Shown: positions 16,645 to 26,391, counted from the first letter of the stretch. The stretch is DNA of 64,000 nucleotides from Pseudomonas marvdashtae (GCF_014268655.2 NZ_JABWQX020000001.1:62001-126000), one strand, 5' to 3'. Notes: generated from the letters alone by a model not told the origin. A program made the numbers and translations.

Positions 16645-18554
16645 CGGGGTGGCGGCTGCTGCTCACCCGGCCGGCGGACGAGTCTTCGGCCCTGGCGGCT
16701 GTGTTGGCGCAAGCGGGAGTCTATAGCAGCAGCCTGCCGTTATTGGATATCGAGCCGATCCCCGTGTCCGAGTCCGGGCTCGCCATGCTCAAGGCGCTGG
16801 ATCAGTATTGTGCGGTGATTGTGGTCAGCAAACCCGCCGCGCGTCTGTGCGTGGAGCTGTTGCGCCAACACGGGGCGCATCCGCCGCAGCTGCCATGGTT
16901 CAGCGTAGGGGCTGCGACGGGGCAAATTCTTGCCGACGCCGGCCTTAGCGTTTCTTATCCTGATAATGGCGATGACAGCGAAGCCTTGCTTGAACTTGCA
17001 GCGTTGCGGAAGGCTATCGAACGGCCCGAGCCCCGTGTCTTGATCGTGCGTGGTGAAGGCGGGCGCGGCTTGCTGGCGGAGCGTTTGCGCGAGCAAGGTG
17101 CTAGTGTCGATTATCTGGAGCTGTACCGGCGCGGCCTGCCGCATTACCACGAAGGTGAGTTGCCGGCGAAGGTTGAAGCGGAACGCCTGAACGCGCTGGT
17201 GGTCAGCAGTGGGCAGAGCTTCGAGCATCTACACCGGCTTGCCGGTGAAGCGTGGCCCGCCCTGGCGCGGCTACCATTGTTTGTTCCAAGCCCCAGGGTC
17301 GCCGAGTTGGCGCGTGCCGCCGGGGCCCGGACAGTTGTGGATTGCCGTGGCGCCAGCGCCGCGGCTTTGCTGGCGGCTTTACGGGAACAGTCCGTGCCGT
17401 TTTCTAATGCAAAGGATGGATACGTGAGCGAAACAGCCTTGCCAAAAGATCAAGACCAGCCAGCGATCGAAGCTTCGATTGAAACGCCGGCCCCTATGGC
17501 GCCGCGTCGCGGCAACGGGCTGGCAATTGTCGCGTTGTTGTTGGGCGCCGCTGGCGTAGCCGTGGGTGGTTGGGGCATCTGGCAAGTGCGTCACTTGCAA
17601 GCCAACACCCAACAGCAATCCGCCCAGGTCCAGGCGCTCAATGACCAGGCTCAGAGCCTGAAGCTCAATGATCAACGCCTGAGTGAGCGCCTGGAGCAAC
17701 TGCCACCGGCCCAAGAGCTGGAAGAGCGGCGGCGCCAGGTCGCCCAGCTGCAAGGCGACCAGCAACGCCTCAATCAGCGCCTGGAAACCGTGCTCGGTGC
17801 CAGCCGCAAGGATTGGCGCCTGGCCGAAGCCGAGCATTTGTTGCGCCTGGCCAGCCTGCGTCTTTCCGCCCTGCAGGACATCAGCAGCGCTCAGGCGCTG
17901 GTTCAGGGCGCGGACGAAATCCTGCGCGAACAGAACGACCCGGGCTCGTTCGCTGCTCGCGAGCAGTTGGCCAAGACCCTTGCCGCGCTGCGCAGTACCG
18001 AACAACCGGATCGCACCGGGCTGTTCCTGCAACTGGGCGCCCTGCGTGACCAGGTGCTGCAGCTTTCGGAGGTGGCTCCCGAATATAAGGATCGCGGTGA
18101 ATCGCTGTTGGGCCTGACTGCCGATGGCGATGGCGCCAGCCGGTGGGCGCAGTGGTGGGATCGAATCTCGCGTTACATCCGCATCGATTTCAATGCCGAC
18201 GAAAACGTCCGCCCGCTCCTGGCCGGGCAGAGCCTGATGCAGGTGCGCCTGGCCTTGAGCCTGGCGCTGGAGCAGGCGCAATGGGCCGCCCTCAACGGCC
18301 AGGCAGCGGTGTATACCCAGGCGCTGGCCGAAGCTCGTGACGTGCTCAAGAACAATTTCAATCAGGACAACCCGCAGAGCAAAGTCATGCTTGAGCGAGT
18401 CGTTGAACTGAGCAAGTCGCCAGTGACGGTGGTCACGCCGGACCTGACCGGCACCCTGAGCGCCGTCCAGGCCTATCTTGAACGCCGCAATGTGAATGCC
18501 GAGGAATCGGTCAAGCCGATGCCCAAGGCGGGCGAGCAGGAGACCACGCCATGA
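16641..18554 (+). CDS. hemD: Fused HemD (uroporphyrinogen-III synthase) - HemX membrane protein
   Basis: A single 637-codon frame. Residues 1-261 are HemD, which cyclises hydroxymethylbilane to uroporphyrinogen III, with the start [26 protein letters not shown], and [15 protein letters not shown]. From residue 262 ([10 protein letters not shown]) the sequence is HemX: a soluble N-tail, one membrane span ([20 protein letters not shown]), then a coiled coil rich in Gln/Leu and a periplasmic domain. HemX is normally a separate gene. The GTG at 17424 in this same frame still has AAGGA eight bases before it, so HemX may also be made on its own. Confidence 0.9.
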   Translation: MTGWRLLLTRPADESSALAAVLAQAGVYSSSLPLLDIEPIPVSESGLAMLKALDQYCAVIVVSKPAARLCVELLRQHGAHPPQLPWFSVGAATGQILADAGLSVSYPDNGDDSEALLELAALRKAIERPEPRVLIVRGEGGRGLLAERLREQGASVDYLELYRRGLPHYHEGELPAKVEAERLNALVVSSGQSFEHLHRLAGEAWPALARLPLFVPSPRVAELARAAGARTVVDCRGASAAALLAALREQSVPFSNAKDGYVSETALPKDQDQPAIEASIETPAPMAPRRGNGLAIVALLLGAAGVAVGGWGIWQVRHLQANTQQQSAQVQALNDQAQSLKLNDQRLSERLEQLPPAQELEERRRQVAQLQGDQQRLNQRLETVLGASRKDWRLAEAEHLLRLASLRLSALQDISSAQALVQGADEILREQNDPGSFAAREQLAKTLAALRSTEQPDRTGLFLQLGALRDQVLQLSEVAPEYKDRGESLLGLTADGDGASRWAQWWDRISRYIRIDFNADENVRPLLAGQSLMQVRLALSLALEQAQWAALNGQAAVYTQALAEARDVLKNNFNQDNPQSKVMLERVVELSKSPVTVVTPDLTGTLSAVQAYLERRNVNAEESVKPMPKAGEQETTP

Positions 18555-19798
18555 AACGCCTCTACGTGATTCTGTTCGTCGTCATTGCCGTTGCCGCCGT
18601 GCTCGGCATGGCGATTGCCGAGCATTCGGGTTACGTGCTGGTGGCGTACAAGAATTTCCGTTACGAAGCCGGACTCTGGGTCACCCTGGCGTTGGTGGCG
18701 GTGCTCTGGCTGGTGTGGCGGGGCGTGAGTGCGTTGATCGGGCTGGTAACCACTTCCACCGGAGTGGTCAACCCATGGTCGCGACGCAACCGCAGCCGTC
18801 GCGTGCAAGTGGCGATCGAACACGGCCAGTTGGATTTGGCCGAAGGGCGCTGGGCCAGCGCCCAGCGACATTTGCATCGTGCCGCCGAAGCCGAGCGCCA
18901 ACCCCTGCTGTATTACCTCGGTGCCGCCCGTGCGGCCAATGAGCAAGGCCTCTACGAGCAAAGCGACAGTCTGCTGGAGCGTGCCCTGGAGCGCCAGCCC
19001 CAGGCTGAGCTGGCCATTGCTTTGACGCATGCGCAACTGCAGACGGATCGGGGCGACACCGACGGTGCGCTGAGCACGCTGCAAGCCATGCACGAACGTC
19101 ATCCCCATAACGCCCAGACCTTGCGCCAACTCCAGCGACTGCACCAGCAACGCGGGGATTGGTCGGCGGTGATCCGGCTGTTGCCGGAGTTGCGCAAGGA
19201 CAAGGTCCTGCCAGCGGCCGAACTGGCGGAACTGGAGCGTCGGGCTTGGGGCGAGAACCTCACCCTGGCGGCTCAACGCGAAACCGATGGCAGCGTCGGC
19301 TTGCAATCGCTCAGCCGCGCCTGGCAACAGCTGACCTCCGCCCAGCGCCAGGAGCCGGCACTGGTATTGGCCTACGCCGAGCAACTTCGGCAACTGGGAG
19401 CCCAAGTGGAAGCCGAAGAGGTGTTGCGGGCCGCGCTCAAGCGCCATTACGACAGCCACCTGGCGCGTTTGTACGGTTTGGTTCGTGGTGGTGATCCGAT
19501 CCGGCAACTGCAAGCGGCCGAGGGTTGGCTCAAGGACCATCCGAACGATCCGAGCCTGCTCCTGACGTTGGGGCGCCTGTGCCTGCAAAACAGTTTGTGG
19601 GGCAAGGCCAGGGATTATCTCGAAAGCAGCCTGCGGGCCCAGCGCAATCCCGAGGCGTGTGCGGAGCTGGCCCGGTTGCTGGCACAGCTGGGGGATGCCG
19701 AGCGCAGTAATCAGTTGTTCCAGGAGGGCTTGGGATTGCTGGATGAACGCTTGCTGGCGGCACCCTTGCCGGTTTCGTCCCAAGTCCTGGGCACTTGA
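18551..19798 (+). CDS. hemY: HemY, TPR membrane protein of the haem operon
   Basis: A 415-residue inner-membrane protein. Two N-terminal membrane spans (about residues 3-24 and 40-62) form the HemY_N domain, followed by a long run of tetratricopeptide-like helices (ALTHAQLQTDRGDTDGALSTLQAM; LLTLGRLCLQNSLWGKARDYLESSL). It is not the protoporphyrinogen oxidase also called HemY. Its role in haem synthesis is thought to be organisational. The start overlaps the hemD-X stop by four bases. Confidence 0.92.
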   Translation: MKRLYVILFVVIAVAAVLGMAIAEHSGYVLVAYKNFRYEAGLWVTLALVAVLWLVWRGVSALIGLVTTSTGVVNPWSRRNRSRRVQVAIEHGQLDLAEGRWASAQRHLHRAAEAERQPLLYYLGAARAANEQGLYEQSDSLLERALERQPQAELAIALTHAQLQTDRGDTDGALSTLQAMHERHPHNAQTLRQLQRLHQQRGDWSAVIRLLPELRKDKVLPAAELAELERRAWGENLTLAAQRETDGSVGLQSLSRAWQQLTSAQRQEPALVLAYAEQLRQLGAQVEAEEVLRAALKRHYDSHLARLYGLVRGGDPIRQLQAAEGWLKDHPNDPSLLLTLGRLCLQNSLWGKARDYLESSLRAQRNPEACAELARLLAQLGDAERSNQLFQEGLGLLDERLLAAPLPVSSQVLGT

Positions 19799-20035
19799 GA
19801 CGGATGTTGTTTGTGGCGAAGGCACTGTTAGCGTTAGCGGGGAAGCGTGAATTTCGTCCGATTTAGGGGCTCCCGGCGTGCCTTCAGCAAAGTCCTACGG
19901 CTGATGACGCTATGTCCCATGATGTCTGTCGGGAATTCCCTACACTCCTGGCGAACTCTCCGCAACAGCCTGCCTTGAAAGGCCTGAGGGCTTTCCTCTA
20001 CCGTAACAGCTTGTCTCTCCTGTTACGGAACCGCC

Positions 20036-20578
20036 ATGTCTTTGGCCAGCTCACGCTTCTTGTTTCTCATGGCTTCCATCGCAGCAGCCTTGGCTTTGGG
20101 CGTTTCCAGTTATCTGGAATACGCGGTCGGCCTTTCCCCCTGCAGCCTGTGCATTCTGCAGCGGTTATGCCTGATGCTGTTCCTGATTAATTGCCTTGGT
20201 GCATGCGTACATGGCCCAGGGCGAAGGGGTAGCATGGTTTATGCAGCAACGGCCGTGATTTTCGCGTCGGCAGGGCTGGCCCTGGCGTGGCGAAATGTTC
20301 TGGCGCAGACCGATTCCGATGAGCTTTTGCCTGACTGCATTACCCACTTGAGGGGGGCAGATTCCTGGTGGCACGCCATGCGTCACGTTGCCAATGGTGC
20401 GTCCGACTGCACGAACATCACCTGGACGTTGTTCGATCTGAGCGTTCCCGAATGGAGCCTGCTGTTTTTTCTCGCTGTATCTGTTTCGATGACCTACCTG
20501 CTGTTGCGCCTGGCCTGGAATGCCCTGCTACGGCCCTTTAGCGGCAAGACGTCGCAGTTGGTCCGGGCGCTGGATTAA
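20036..20578 (+). CDS. dsbB: DsbB-family disulfide bond formation protein
   Basis: A 180-residue inner-membrane quinone reductase that re-oxidises DsbA. There are four membrane helices. The first redox pair is SPCSLC at residues 36-39 just after helix 1. The second pair is in the periplasmic loop (LLPDC near residue 101 and GASDC near 123), with a quinone-site Arg next to the first pair. Pseudomonads carry two DsbB paralogues; this copy lies between hemY and algQ and is often called DsbH or DsbB2. Confidence 0.9.
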   Translation: MSLASSRFLFLMASIAAALALGVSSYLEYAVGLSPCSLCILQRLCLMLFLINCLGACVHGPGRRGSMVYAATAVIFASAGLALAWRNVLAQTDSDELLPDCITHLRGADSWWHAMRHVANGASDCTNITWTLFDLSVPEWSLLFFLAVSVSMTYLLLRLAWNALLRPFSGKTSQLVRALD

Positions 20579-20623
20579 ACACTTGTATGAACTTTATCTC
20601 CTGCGTACCTTGAAGCAGCTGTC

Positions 20624-20647
20624 GTGCGGGCATAATCTGGCCCGCAC
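20624..20647. promoter_or_regulatory. Palindrome overlapping a candidate -10 upstream of algQ
   Basis: GTGCGGGC-ATAATCTG-GCCCGCAC is a perfect 8-bp inverted repeat whose centre includes CATAAT (20631-20636), with CTTGAA 16 bases upstream. It could be an operator over the -10 box or an RNA hairpin. Confidence 0.4.
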
Positions 20648-20754
20648 GTATCATTGGAATCATGCCACTCGATCATGTTGTGTCTGGCTTGCCCCTGGTC
20701 ATACAGGCGTGTTTCAGACTGCGAGGGGCATGACTCAGAAGGGAAGAAATCACC

Positions 20755-21213
20755 ATGCTCGAAAGTTGTCAGAATGCTCAGGAACGCTGGGGTGGAGTGC
20801 ATCTGCTAATCGACCGCTGGTTGCAGGAGCGTCACGAACTGGTTCGAGCCTATGATGCTCTTGGCGACAAGCCTGAAGCACTGAGTGAAAGTCGCAAGCC
20901 GCTGCAAGAATTTTGCGGTGTGCTGGTGGACTATGTATCAGCTGGTCATTTCGAGATTTACGAGCAACTGACGGGCGAGGCCAAGGCCTTCAACGACAAG
21001 CGTGGCCTGGAACTGGCCGATACGATTTATCCACGCATCGACGTCATCACCGAGAAGCTGTTGGCTTTCAATGACCTCTGCGATGAAGGCAAATGCGTAG
21101 CGGAAAAATTCAAGGAACTGGGCGGCTTGCTGCATGAGCGTTTCGAACTGGAAGACTGCCTGATCGAAGTGCTGCACAACGCCCACAAGGAAGAGGCTGC
21201 GGTCCAGGCTTGA
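20755..21213 (+). CDS. algQ: AlgQ / Rsd, anti-sigma-70 factor
   Basis: A 152-residue all-helical protein of the Rsd/AlgQ family that binds region 4 of sigma-70 and shifts RNA polymerase towards alternative sigma factors in stationary phase. Conserved features are the N-terminal [21 protein letters not shown] helix, the [22 protein letters not shown] helix and [25 protein letters not shown]. In Pseudomonas it was found as a regulator of alginate and virulence genes. It has its own terminator. Confidence 0.95.
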   Translation: MLESCQNAQERWGGVHLLIDRWLQERHELVRAYDALGDKPEALSESRKPLQEFCGVLVDYVSAGHFEIYEQLTGEAKAFNDKRGLELADTIYPRIDVITEKLLAFNDLCDEGKCVAEKFKELGGLLHERFELEDCLIEVLHNAHKEEAAVQA

Positions 21214-21231
21214 GGGAATCGCGGTAACAGG

Positions 21232-21258
21232 AAACGGTGCGCATTGCGCACCGTTTTT
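21232..21258. terminator. Bidirectional terminator between algQ and the FKBP gene
   Basis: AAACGGTGCGC and GCGCACCGTTTTT form a long stem around ATT. The A run on the other arm lets it serve the convergent gene on the minus strand as well. Confidence 0.9.
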
Positions 21259-21269
21259 CGTTTCAAGCT

Positions 21270-21935
21270 TCAGGTCGTCGCGCCGAGCAACTCGATTTCA
21301 AACACCAGTGGCGTGAACGGCGGAATCAGGTCCCCGGCACCTTCGGCGCCATAGGCCAGGGTGGAAGGAATCACCAACCGCCACTTCGCGCCCACCGGCA
21401 TCTGTGGCAGCGCACTGCGCCAACCATCAATCACGCTGTCGAGATTGAACCACTGCGCTTGATGGTTGGAATCGAATACGGTGCCGTCAGGCAATTTACC
21501 GACATACCGCACCTGGACCTTGCCGTGGAGTCCGGCTTTCGCGCCGCTGCCTGACTTGAGTTCGGTCAGCAGAATGCCGTCCGGCAGTTGCTGGACGCCT
21601 GGCCGGTTTTTTTCCTCGCTGAGAAATTTCTGCTCTGTCTTCAGCGCCATTGCTTCTTGCGGTGTTGCCGACTGCGCCGTCAATTGCGCCTGGTGTTCGG
21701 CCAGGATTCGTTCGATGCGTTCATCCTTCAAGGCCAATGGCTTGCCGAGGTAGGCTTGTTGCAGACCTTCGACCAGAGCCTGTATCTGGAGGTCGGGCAC
21801 GTCTTGGCGCAGGCGTTCGCCCAGGCTTGCGCCGAGACTGTAGGCCAGGTCGCGGGCATCGTTTGCGTTGGTTTTTTCGGCGGCCTGAGCCGTGGAGCAA
21901 ACCATGCAAAGGAGTAAAAAAAGGTGACGCGACAT
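21270..21935 (-). CDS. Periplasmic FKBP-type peptidyl-prolyl isomerase
   Basis: A 221-residue FkpA-like isomerase. A signal peptide (MSRHLFLLLCMVCSTAQA) is followed by a helical dimerisation domain (residues 22-110: AYSLGASLGERLR..., LAEHQAQLTAQSATPQEA) and a C-terminal FKBP domain with QVRYVGKLPDGTVFDSN, the active-site VIDGWRSALPQMPVGAKWRLVIPSTLAYG and the FTPLVFEIELL strand. It should act as a proline isomerase/chaperone on exported proteins. Confidence 0.92.
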   Translation of the reverse strand: MSRHLFLLLCMVCSTAQAAEKTNANDARDLAYSLGASLGERLRQDVPDLQIQALVEGLQQAYLGKPLALKDERIERILAEHQAQLTAQSATPQEAMALKTEQKFLSEEKNRPGVQQLPDGILLTELKSGSGAKAGLHGKVQVRYVGKLPDGTVFDSNHQAQWFNLDSVIDGWRSALPQMPVGAKWRLVIPSTLAYGAEGAGDLIPPFTPLVFEIELLGATT

Positions 21936-22128
21936 GTGTACTTTCTCCGGCCTCGATTCGAGGGATTATGCCAGTGCCGATATCAATAAAAGCGAGTTGC
22001 CCAGGCGACGGCGCAGAAGATTTTTTGTCTCGTGCAACGCAACGCCATGAGTAGTGTCAACATGCCCTAGCGGCGGTTGCAGCAGAGGTCTAGTATGAGC
22101 CGCACTCACGTCAGTCAGGAGGTAAACC

Positions 22129-23295
22129 ATGTCGGCCACCAAGAAGCCTGTAAATACTCCGTTGCACTTGCTCCAACAACTCTCGGGCAGCTTGCTCGAA
22201 CATCTGGAAAATGCCTGCTCCCAAGCCCTGGCTGATGCTGAAAAACTGCTCGCCAAACTGGAAAAGCAACGCGGTAAGGCGCAGGAAAAACTGCACAAGT
22301 CGCGCACCAAGCTGCAAGACGCTGCAACCGCCGGCAAGGCCAAGGCACAAGCCAAGGCCAAGGACGGCGTGAAAGAACTCGAAAACCTGCTCGATGCCTT
22401 GAAGGATCGTCAATCCGAAACCCGCGCGTACATCCTCCAGCTCAAACGTGATGCCCAGGAAAGCCTGAAGCTGGCCCAAGGTGTCGGTCGCGTCCAGGAA
22501 GCTGCGAGCAAGGCGCTGAGTCTTCGTGCTGCCAAGCCTGCCGCTGTATCGGCCAAAAAACCGGCCGCTAAACCTGTCGCGGCAAAACCCGCAGCCAAGG
22601 TGGTTGCCAAGCCGGCCGTCAAGGCTGTGGCAAAAGCGCCTGGCAAGCCGGCGGCCAAACCTGCCGCGAAAAAAACCGCTGCCGCCAGCGCTGTGAAACC
22701 TGTCGCGAAAACGGCCTCCACCAAGGTTGCCGCCAAGCCTGCGGCAAAAACCGCGGCCGCCAAACCTGCTGCCGTCAAGCCTGCTGCAAAAGCAACCGCC
22801 AAACCGGTTGCCAAGCCTGCCGCTAAGACCGTCGCCGCCAAACCCGCTGCGACGAAAACTGCTGCTGCCAAACCTGCTGCCAAACCTGCTGCCAAAGCAA
22901 CTGCAAAACCTGCCGCTGCCAAACCGGCAACCAAGCCTGCGGCAACCAAGACTGCTGCTGCGAAACCCGCCGCGGCCAAGTCAGTTGCCAAGCCTGCGGC
23001 CAAGCCAACTGCTGCCAAGGCTGCGGCCAAGGCTGCGGCTAAACCCGCTGCCAAGCCTGCTGCGAAACCCGCCGCGACCAAGCCGGCCGCTGCAAAACCT
23101 GCTGCCAAGCCCGCTGCGAAGCCGGCCGTGAAGAAGCCCGTTGCGGCAAAACCGGCGGCTGCTCCAGCTGCCAAGCCTGCGGCTCCAGCAACCACGCCAG
23201 CAGCGACACCCGCTCCTGCGGCGAGCACGCCAGCACCGGCGCTGAATCCAAGCGTCGCCACGGCATCGAGCACCACGACACCCAGCGCTTCTTAA
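22129..23295 (+). CDS. algP: AlgP, histone H1-like KPAA-repeat protein
   Basis: A 388-residue protein. Residues 1-130 are a conserved helical domain (LHLLQQLSGSLLEHLENACSQAL, then Lys-rich helices). From about residue 135 to 345 the sequence is nearly pure repeats of the type KPAAK/KPAAAK, giving a very basic, disordered tail like eukaryotic histone H1; the final ~40 residues are Ala/Pro/Thr/Ser-rich. In P. aeruginosa AlgP (AlgR3) is a DNA-binding regulator of alginate genes. The ATG has a perfect AGGAGG. The repeat DNA invites length change between strains. Confidence 0.93.
   Translation: MSATKKPVNTPLHLLQQLSGSLLEHLENACSQALADAEKLLAKLEKQRGKAQEKLHKSRTKLQDAATAGKAKAQAKAKDGVKELENLLDALKDRQSETRAYILQLKRDAQESLKLAQGVGRVQEAASKALSLRAAKPAAVSAKKPAAKPVAAKPAAKVVAKPAVKAVAKAPGKPAAKPAAKKTAAASAVKPVAKTASTKVAAKPAAKTAAAKPAAVKPAAKATAKPVAKPAAKTVAAKPAATKTAAAKPAAKPAAKATAKPAAAKPATKPAATKTAAAKPAAAKSVAKPAAKPTAAKAAAKAAAKPAAKPAAKPAATKPAAAKPAAKPAAKPAVKKPVAAKPAAAPAAKPAAPATTPAATPAPAASTPAPALNPSVATASSTTTPSAS
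22540..23170 (+). repeat. Tandem codon-level repeat encoding KPAA units in algP
   Basis: About 630 bases of degenerate 12-15 base units (AAACCTGCTGCC, AAGCCTGCGGCC and similar). Codons vary between units, so the DNA repeat is imperfect while the protein repeat is nearly exact. Confidence 0.9.
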
Positions 23296-23756
23296 GTACC
23301 CGATACCGCGACGCGCAGCTGATGCAGCGCGTCGTGGTTGGCTAGGTCGGTGCTCGCCGCCAGCCTGGGCAGCCATTGCGCTGCATCTCGCTGTTGTCCT
23401 TCTGGCCAGTCCTCGGCCGCTGCCTCCAATCGTTCGAGCAATTGCCGTTCGGCTTCCAGTTCCAGCCTCTTGACCTGTTCGCGAAGATCACTCAGCCCTG
23501 TGTCCCGGAGGGCGTGCTCTTTCCATCGGGTACGCAACGTGCGCAACGGTTGGACGACCGCTGCGTCCCAAGGCTCGGCCAGCTGTCGCAGCTGTTGCAG
23601 CCGCTGTTCGTTGCACACCACACCGCGTCGTTCCAGCCACAGCCCACAAAGCATCAGGCAGACGTTCCCGCCGCACGCCTGCAGCGCCAGGCATGCAGGC
23701 TCCACGCCAGGCTTGGCGTAAAGGTTGACCGCAAAGCTCCATAGATCAGAGGACAT
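23292..23756 (-). CDS. TIGR02444 family protein
   Basis: A 154-residue protein of the TIGR02444 family, of unknown function, found beside the ABC-F gene in many gammaproteobacteria. The start reads DLWSFAVNLYAKPGVEPACLALQ..GGNVCLMLCGLWLERRG, which is the family hallmark; the rest is helical and Leu/Gln/Arg-rich. Its 3' end overlaps that of algP by four bases on the opposite strand. It is divergent from yheS with 50 bases between. Confidence 0.87.
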   Translation of the reverse strand: MSSDLWSFAVNLYAKPGVEPACLALQACGGNVCLMLCGLWLERRGVVCNEQRLQQLRQLAEPWDAAVVQPLRTLRTRWKEHALRDTGLSDLREQVKRLELEAERQLLERLEAAAEDWPEGQQRDAAQWLPRLAASTDLANHDALHQLRVAVSGT

Positions 23757-23806
23757 CGTGCTACTCGCGCCAGTTGCGAGCGAAGCTGGTAGACTCCGCC
23801 GCCATT

Positions 23807-25717
23807 ATGATTCGACTTCAGAACCTGACTTTACAGCGTGGCCCGCAACGTCTGCTAGAAGACGCCGAGCTGACCCTGCACGCCGGCCACAAAGCCGGCC
23901 TCATCGGCGCCAACGGCGCCGGCAAATCAAGCCTGTTCGCTTTGTTGCGCGGCGAGTTGCACCCCGATTCCGGCGATTGCTTCCTGCCGGCCGATTGGCG
24001 CATCGCCCATATGCGTCAGGAGGTCGATACGCTCGAACGCCTGGCGGTGGATTATGTGCTCGACGGCGACTTGCGTCTGCGTCAGGTTCAGCGCGACCTT
24101 GAAGCCGCCGAAGCGGCCCATGATGGCGCCGCCCAGGCCCGCCTGCATTCCGAGCTCGATAGCGCCGATGGCTACACCGCCGATGCCCGTGCGCGGAAGT
24201 TGCTGGCCGGGCTGGGTTTTACCAACGAGCAGATGGATCGCCAGGTCGGCGATTTCTCCGGCGGCTGGCGGATGCGCCTGAACCTCGCACAAGCCCTCAT
24301 GTGCCCGTCGGACTTGCTGCTGCTCGATGAGCCGACCAACCACTTGGACCTCGACGCCATCATTTGGCTTGAGGACTGGCTCAAGAATTATCCTGGCACG
24401 CTGCTGCTGATTTCCCACGACCGCGACTTCCTCGACGCTGTGGTGGATCACGTGGCGCACGTCGACCAGCGCAAGATCACCTTGTACCGCGGCGGTTACA
24501 GTGCCTTCGAGCGTGCCCGCGCCGAGCGCCTGGCGCAGCAGCAGCAGGCGTACGAGAAGCAGCAGGCGCAGCGTGCGCACATGGAGAGCTACATCGCGCG
24601 TTTCAAGGCCCAGGCCACCAAGGCCCGCCAGGCCCAGAGCCGGATCAAGGCCCTGGAGCGGATGGAAGAGCTGTCGGCGGCCCATGTCGATTCGCCGTTC
24701 GATTTTGTCTTCCGCGAATCGTCCAAGATATCCAGTCCGCTGATCGATCTGTCCGACGCGCGATTGGGCTATGGTGACAAAACCGTTCTGGAGAAGGTCA
24801 AGTTGCAATTGACCCCCGGTGCGCGAATCGGTCTGCTGGGGCCTAACGGTGCGGGCAAATCGACCCTGATCAAAAACCTTTCCGGTGAGCTGCAGCCGTT
24901 GGCCGGACGCCTGACGCGGGGTGAAAACACCGTGGTCGGTTATTTCGCCCAGCATCAATTGGATTCCCTGGATGCCAAGGCCAGCCCGCTGCTGCATCTG
25001 CAACGCCTGGCGCCGACCGAACGCGAGCAGACACTGCGGGATTTCCTTGGCGGTTTTGACTTCCGCGGCGCGCGGATCGACGAACCGGTGCTGAACTTCT
25101 CCGGTGGCGAGAAGGCTCGACTGGCGCTGGCGTTGATCGCCTGGGACCGACCCAACCTGCTACTGCTCGACGAACCGACCAACCACCTGGACCTGGAAAT
25201 GCGCCTGGCCCTGACCATGGCGTTGCAGGAATTCAGCGGCGCGGTGCTGGTGGTGTCCCACGATCGGCACTTGCTCAAGAGCACCACGGACAACTTTTTC
25301 CTGGTGGCCGACGGCAAAGTCGAAGAGTTCGATGGCGACCTCGAAGACTATGCGCGCTGGCTGGTGGAATATCGCCAGCGCAACGCACCGGTCAGCAACA
25401 CGCCGGTGAACCCCGACAAGACCGACAAGAAAGCCCAGCGCCAAGCCGCCGCGGCGTTGCGTCAACAATTGGCACCGCACAAGCGCGAGGCCGACAAGCT
25501 CGAAGCCGAGCTGGGCAAGCTGCATGAAAAACTGCAGAAAATCGAAACCAGCCTTGGCGATAGCGGTCTTTACGAGGCAGCACGCAAGGATGAGCTGCGT
25601 GATCTGCTGGCTGAACAGGCCCGGCTGAAGGTCAAGGAAGCGGAACTTGAGGAGGCGTGGATGCTAGCCCTGGAATTGCTCGAAAACCTGCAAGCGGAGC
25701 TGGAGGCGTTGTCCTGA
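23807..25717 (+). CDS. yheS: ABC-F family ATPase, YheS type
   Basis: A 636-residue soluble ABC-F protein with two ATPase domains and no membrane segments, the class that acts on the ribosome. First domain: Walker A GANGAGKSS near residue 35, signature FSGGWRMRL, Walker B LLLLDEPTNHLDL. Linker: the long Arg/Gln-rich P-site tRNA interaction helix pair (RAERLAQQQQAYEKQQAQ). Second domain: GPNGAGKST near residue 346, FSGGEKARLAL, LLLLDEPTNHLDL. A C-terminal coiled coil follows. The start at 23807 (MIRLQNLTLQRG) matches the family; upstream codons are ignored. Confidence 0.93.
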   Translation: MIRLQNLTLQRGPQRLLEDAELTLHAGHKAGLIGANGAGKSSLFALLRGELHPDSGDCFLPADWRIAHMRQEVDTLERLAVDYVLDGDLRLRQVQRDLEAAEAAHDGAAQARLHSELDSADGYTADARARKLLAGLGFTNEQMDRQVGDFSGGWRMRLNLAQALMCPSDLLLLDEPTNHLDLDAIIWLEDWLKNYPGTLLLISHDRDFLDAVVDHVAHVDQRKITLYRGGYSAFERARAERLAQQQQAYEKQQAQRAHMESYIARFKAQATKARQAQSRIKALERMEELSAAHVDSPFDFVFRESSKISSPLIDLSDARLGYGDKTVLEKVKLQLTPGARIGLLGPNGAGKSTLIKNLSGELQPLAGRLTRGENTVVGYFAQHQLDSLDAKASPLLHLQRLAPTEREQTLRDFLGGFDFRGARIDEPVLNFSGGEKARLALALIAWDRPNLLLLDEPTNHLDLEMRLALTMALQEFSGAVLVVSHDRHLLKSTTDNFFLVADGKVEEFDGDLEDYARWLVEYRQRNAPVSNTPVNPDKTDKKAQRQAAAALRQQLAPHKREADKLEAELGKLHEKLQKIETSLGDSGLYEAARKDELRDLLAEQARLKVKEAELEEAWMLALELLENLQAELEALS

Positions 25718-26298
25718 TGGAAGCGTTGTCCTTGCCCATACCCGTCATGTGGATCGAGCCGATCTGGCTCGGCGTGCAAATCCTGCTGATCCTGTTGTCA
25801 GGATATGTTGCCCAACGTTTCGTGGCGCGCGCGCTGACGGGCCTTGGCGAACGCTACCCATTGCCGACCCAGTTGGTGATCATCCTGCGCGGTGTGCTGC
25901 GCTGGCTGATCATGGGCAGCGCGGTGCTGGTGGCCCTGGAGCGCCTGGGCGTGTCTGCCACGGTGCTGTGGACCGCGTTGTCGGGGTTCGTCGCGGTGGC
26001 GGCGGTGGCGTTCTTCGCGATCTGGAGCGTGCTGTCGAACCTGCTGTGCGCCATCCTGATCTACACCGTCGGGCCGTTCCGCCTCGGTGATGTGGTCGAG
26101 CTGGTAGAGTCCACCGACAAACCCGGCATCAAGGGGCGGGTCGTGGCCATCAATCTGCTCTACACCACACTGATCGAACCCGAAGAACTGGGTACCGGTA
26201 GTTCCATGGTGCAAGTGCCCAATAGTCTGTTCTTCCAGCGTTCGGTCCGCCGCTGGCGTGGCAGCGAGGCCTTTCCGGTCGGCGGTTTCGTCGAGTAG
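25717..26298 (+). CDS. Small MscS-type mechanosensitive channel domain protein
   Basis: A 193-residue inner-membrane protein. Three membrane helices (about 15-35, 50-72, 75-105) lead into the pore-lining segment and the short beta domain of the MscS family (GPFRLGDVVELVE...GIKGRVVAINLLYTTLIEPE...VQVPNSLFFQRSVRRW). It lacks the large cytoplasmic vestibule of full MscS (E. coli MscS is 286 residues), so channel activity is uncertain. Its ATG overlaps the yheS stop (TGATG), so the two are translationally coupled. Confidence 0.82.
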   Translation: MEALSLPIPVMWIEPIWLGVQILLILLSGYVAQRFVARALTGLGERYPLPTQLVIILRGVLRWLIMGSAVLVALERLGVSATVLWTALSGFVAVAAVAFFAIWSVLSNLLCAILIYTVGPFRLGDVVELVESTDKPGIKGRVVAINLLYTTLIEPEELGTGSSMVQVPNSLFFQRSVRRWRGSEAFPVGGFVE

Positions 26299-26391
26299 AC
26301 CGATTCCCTTGGGTTTCTGAAAAAAACGGTGGTGATCCGCACGGCGGCGCATTAGCTTATTCGTTTCGACGAGTCTGAGCCGAGGTGTGCG

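Noticed and set aside
22410..23276. A 288-codon frame opposite algP rich in AGLAAG repeats
   Set aside because: It is the complement of the KPAA codons; repeats of this sort have no stop codons on either strand.
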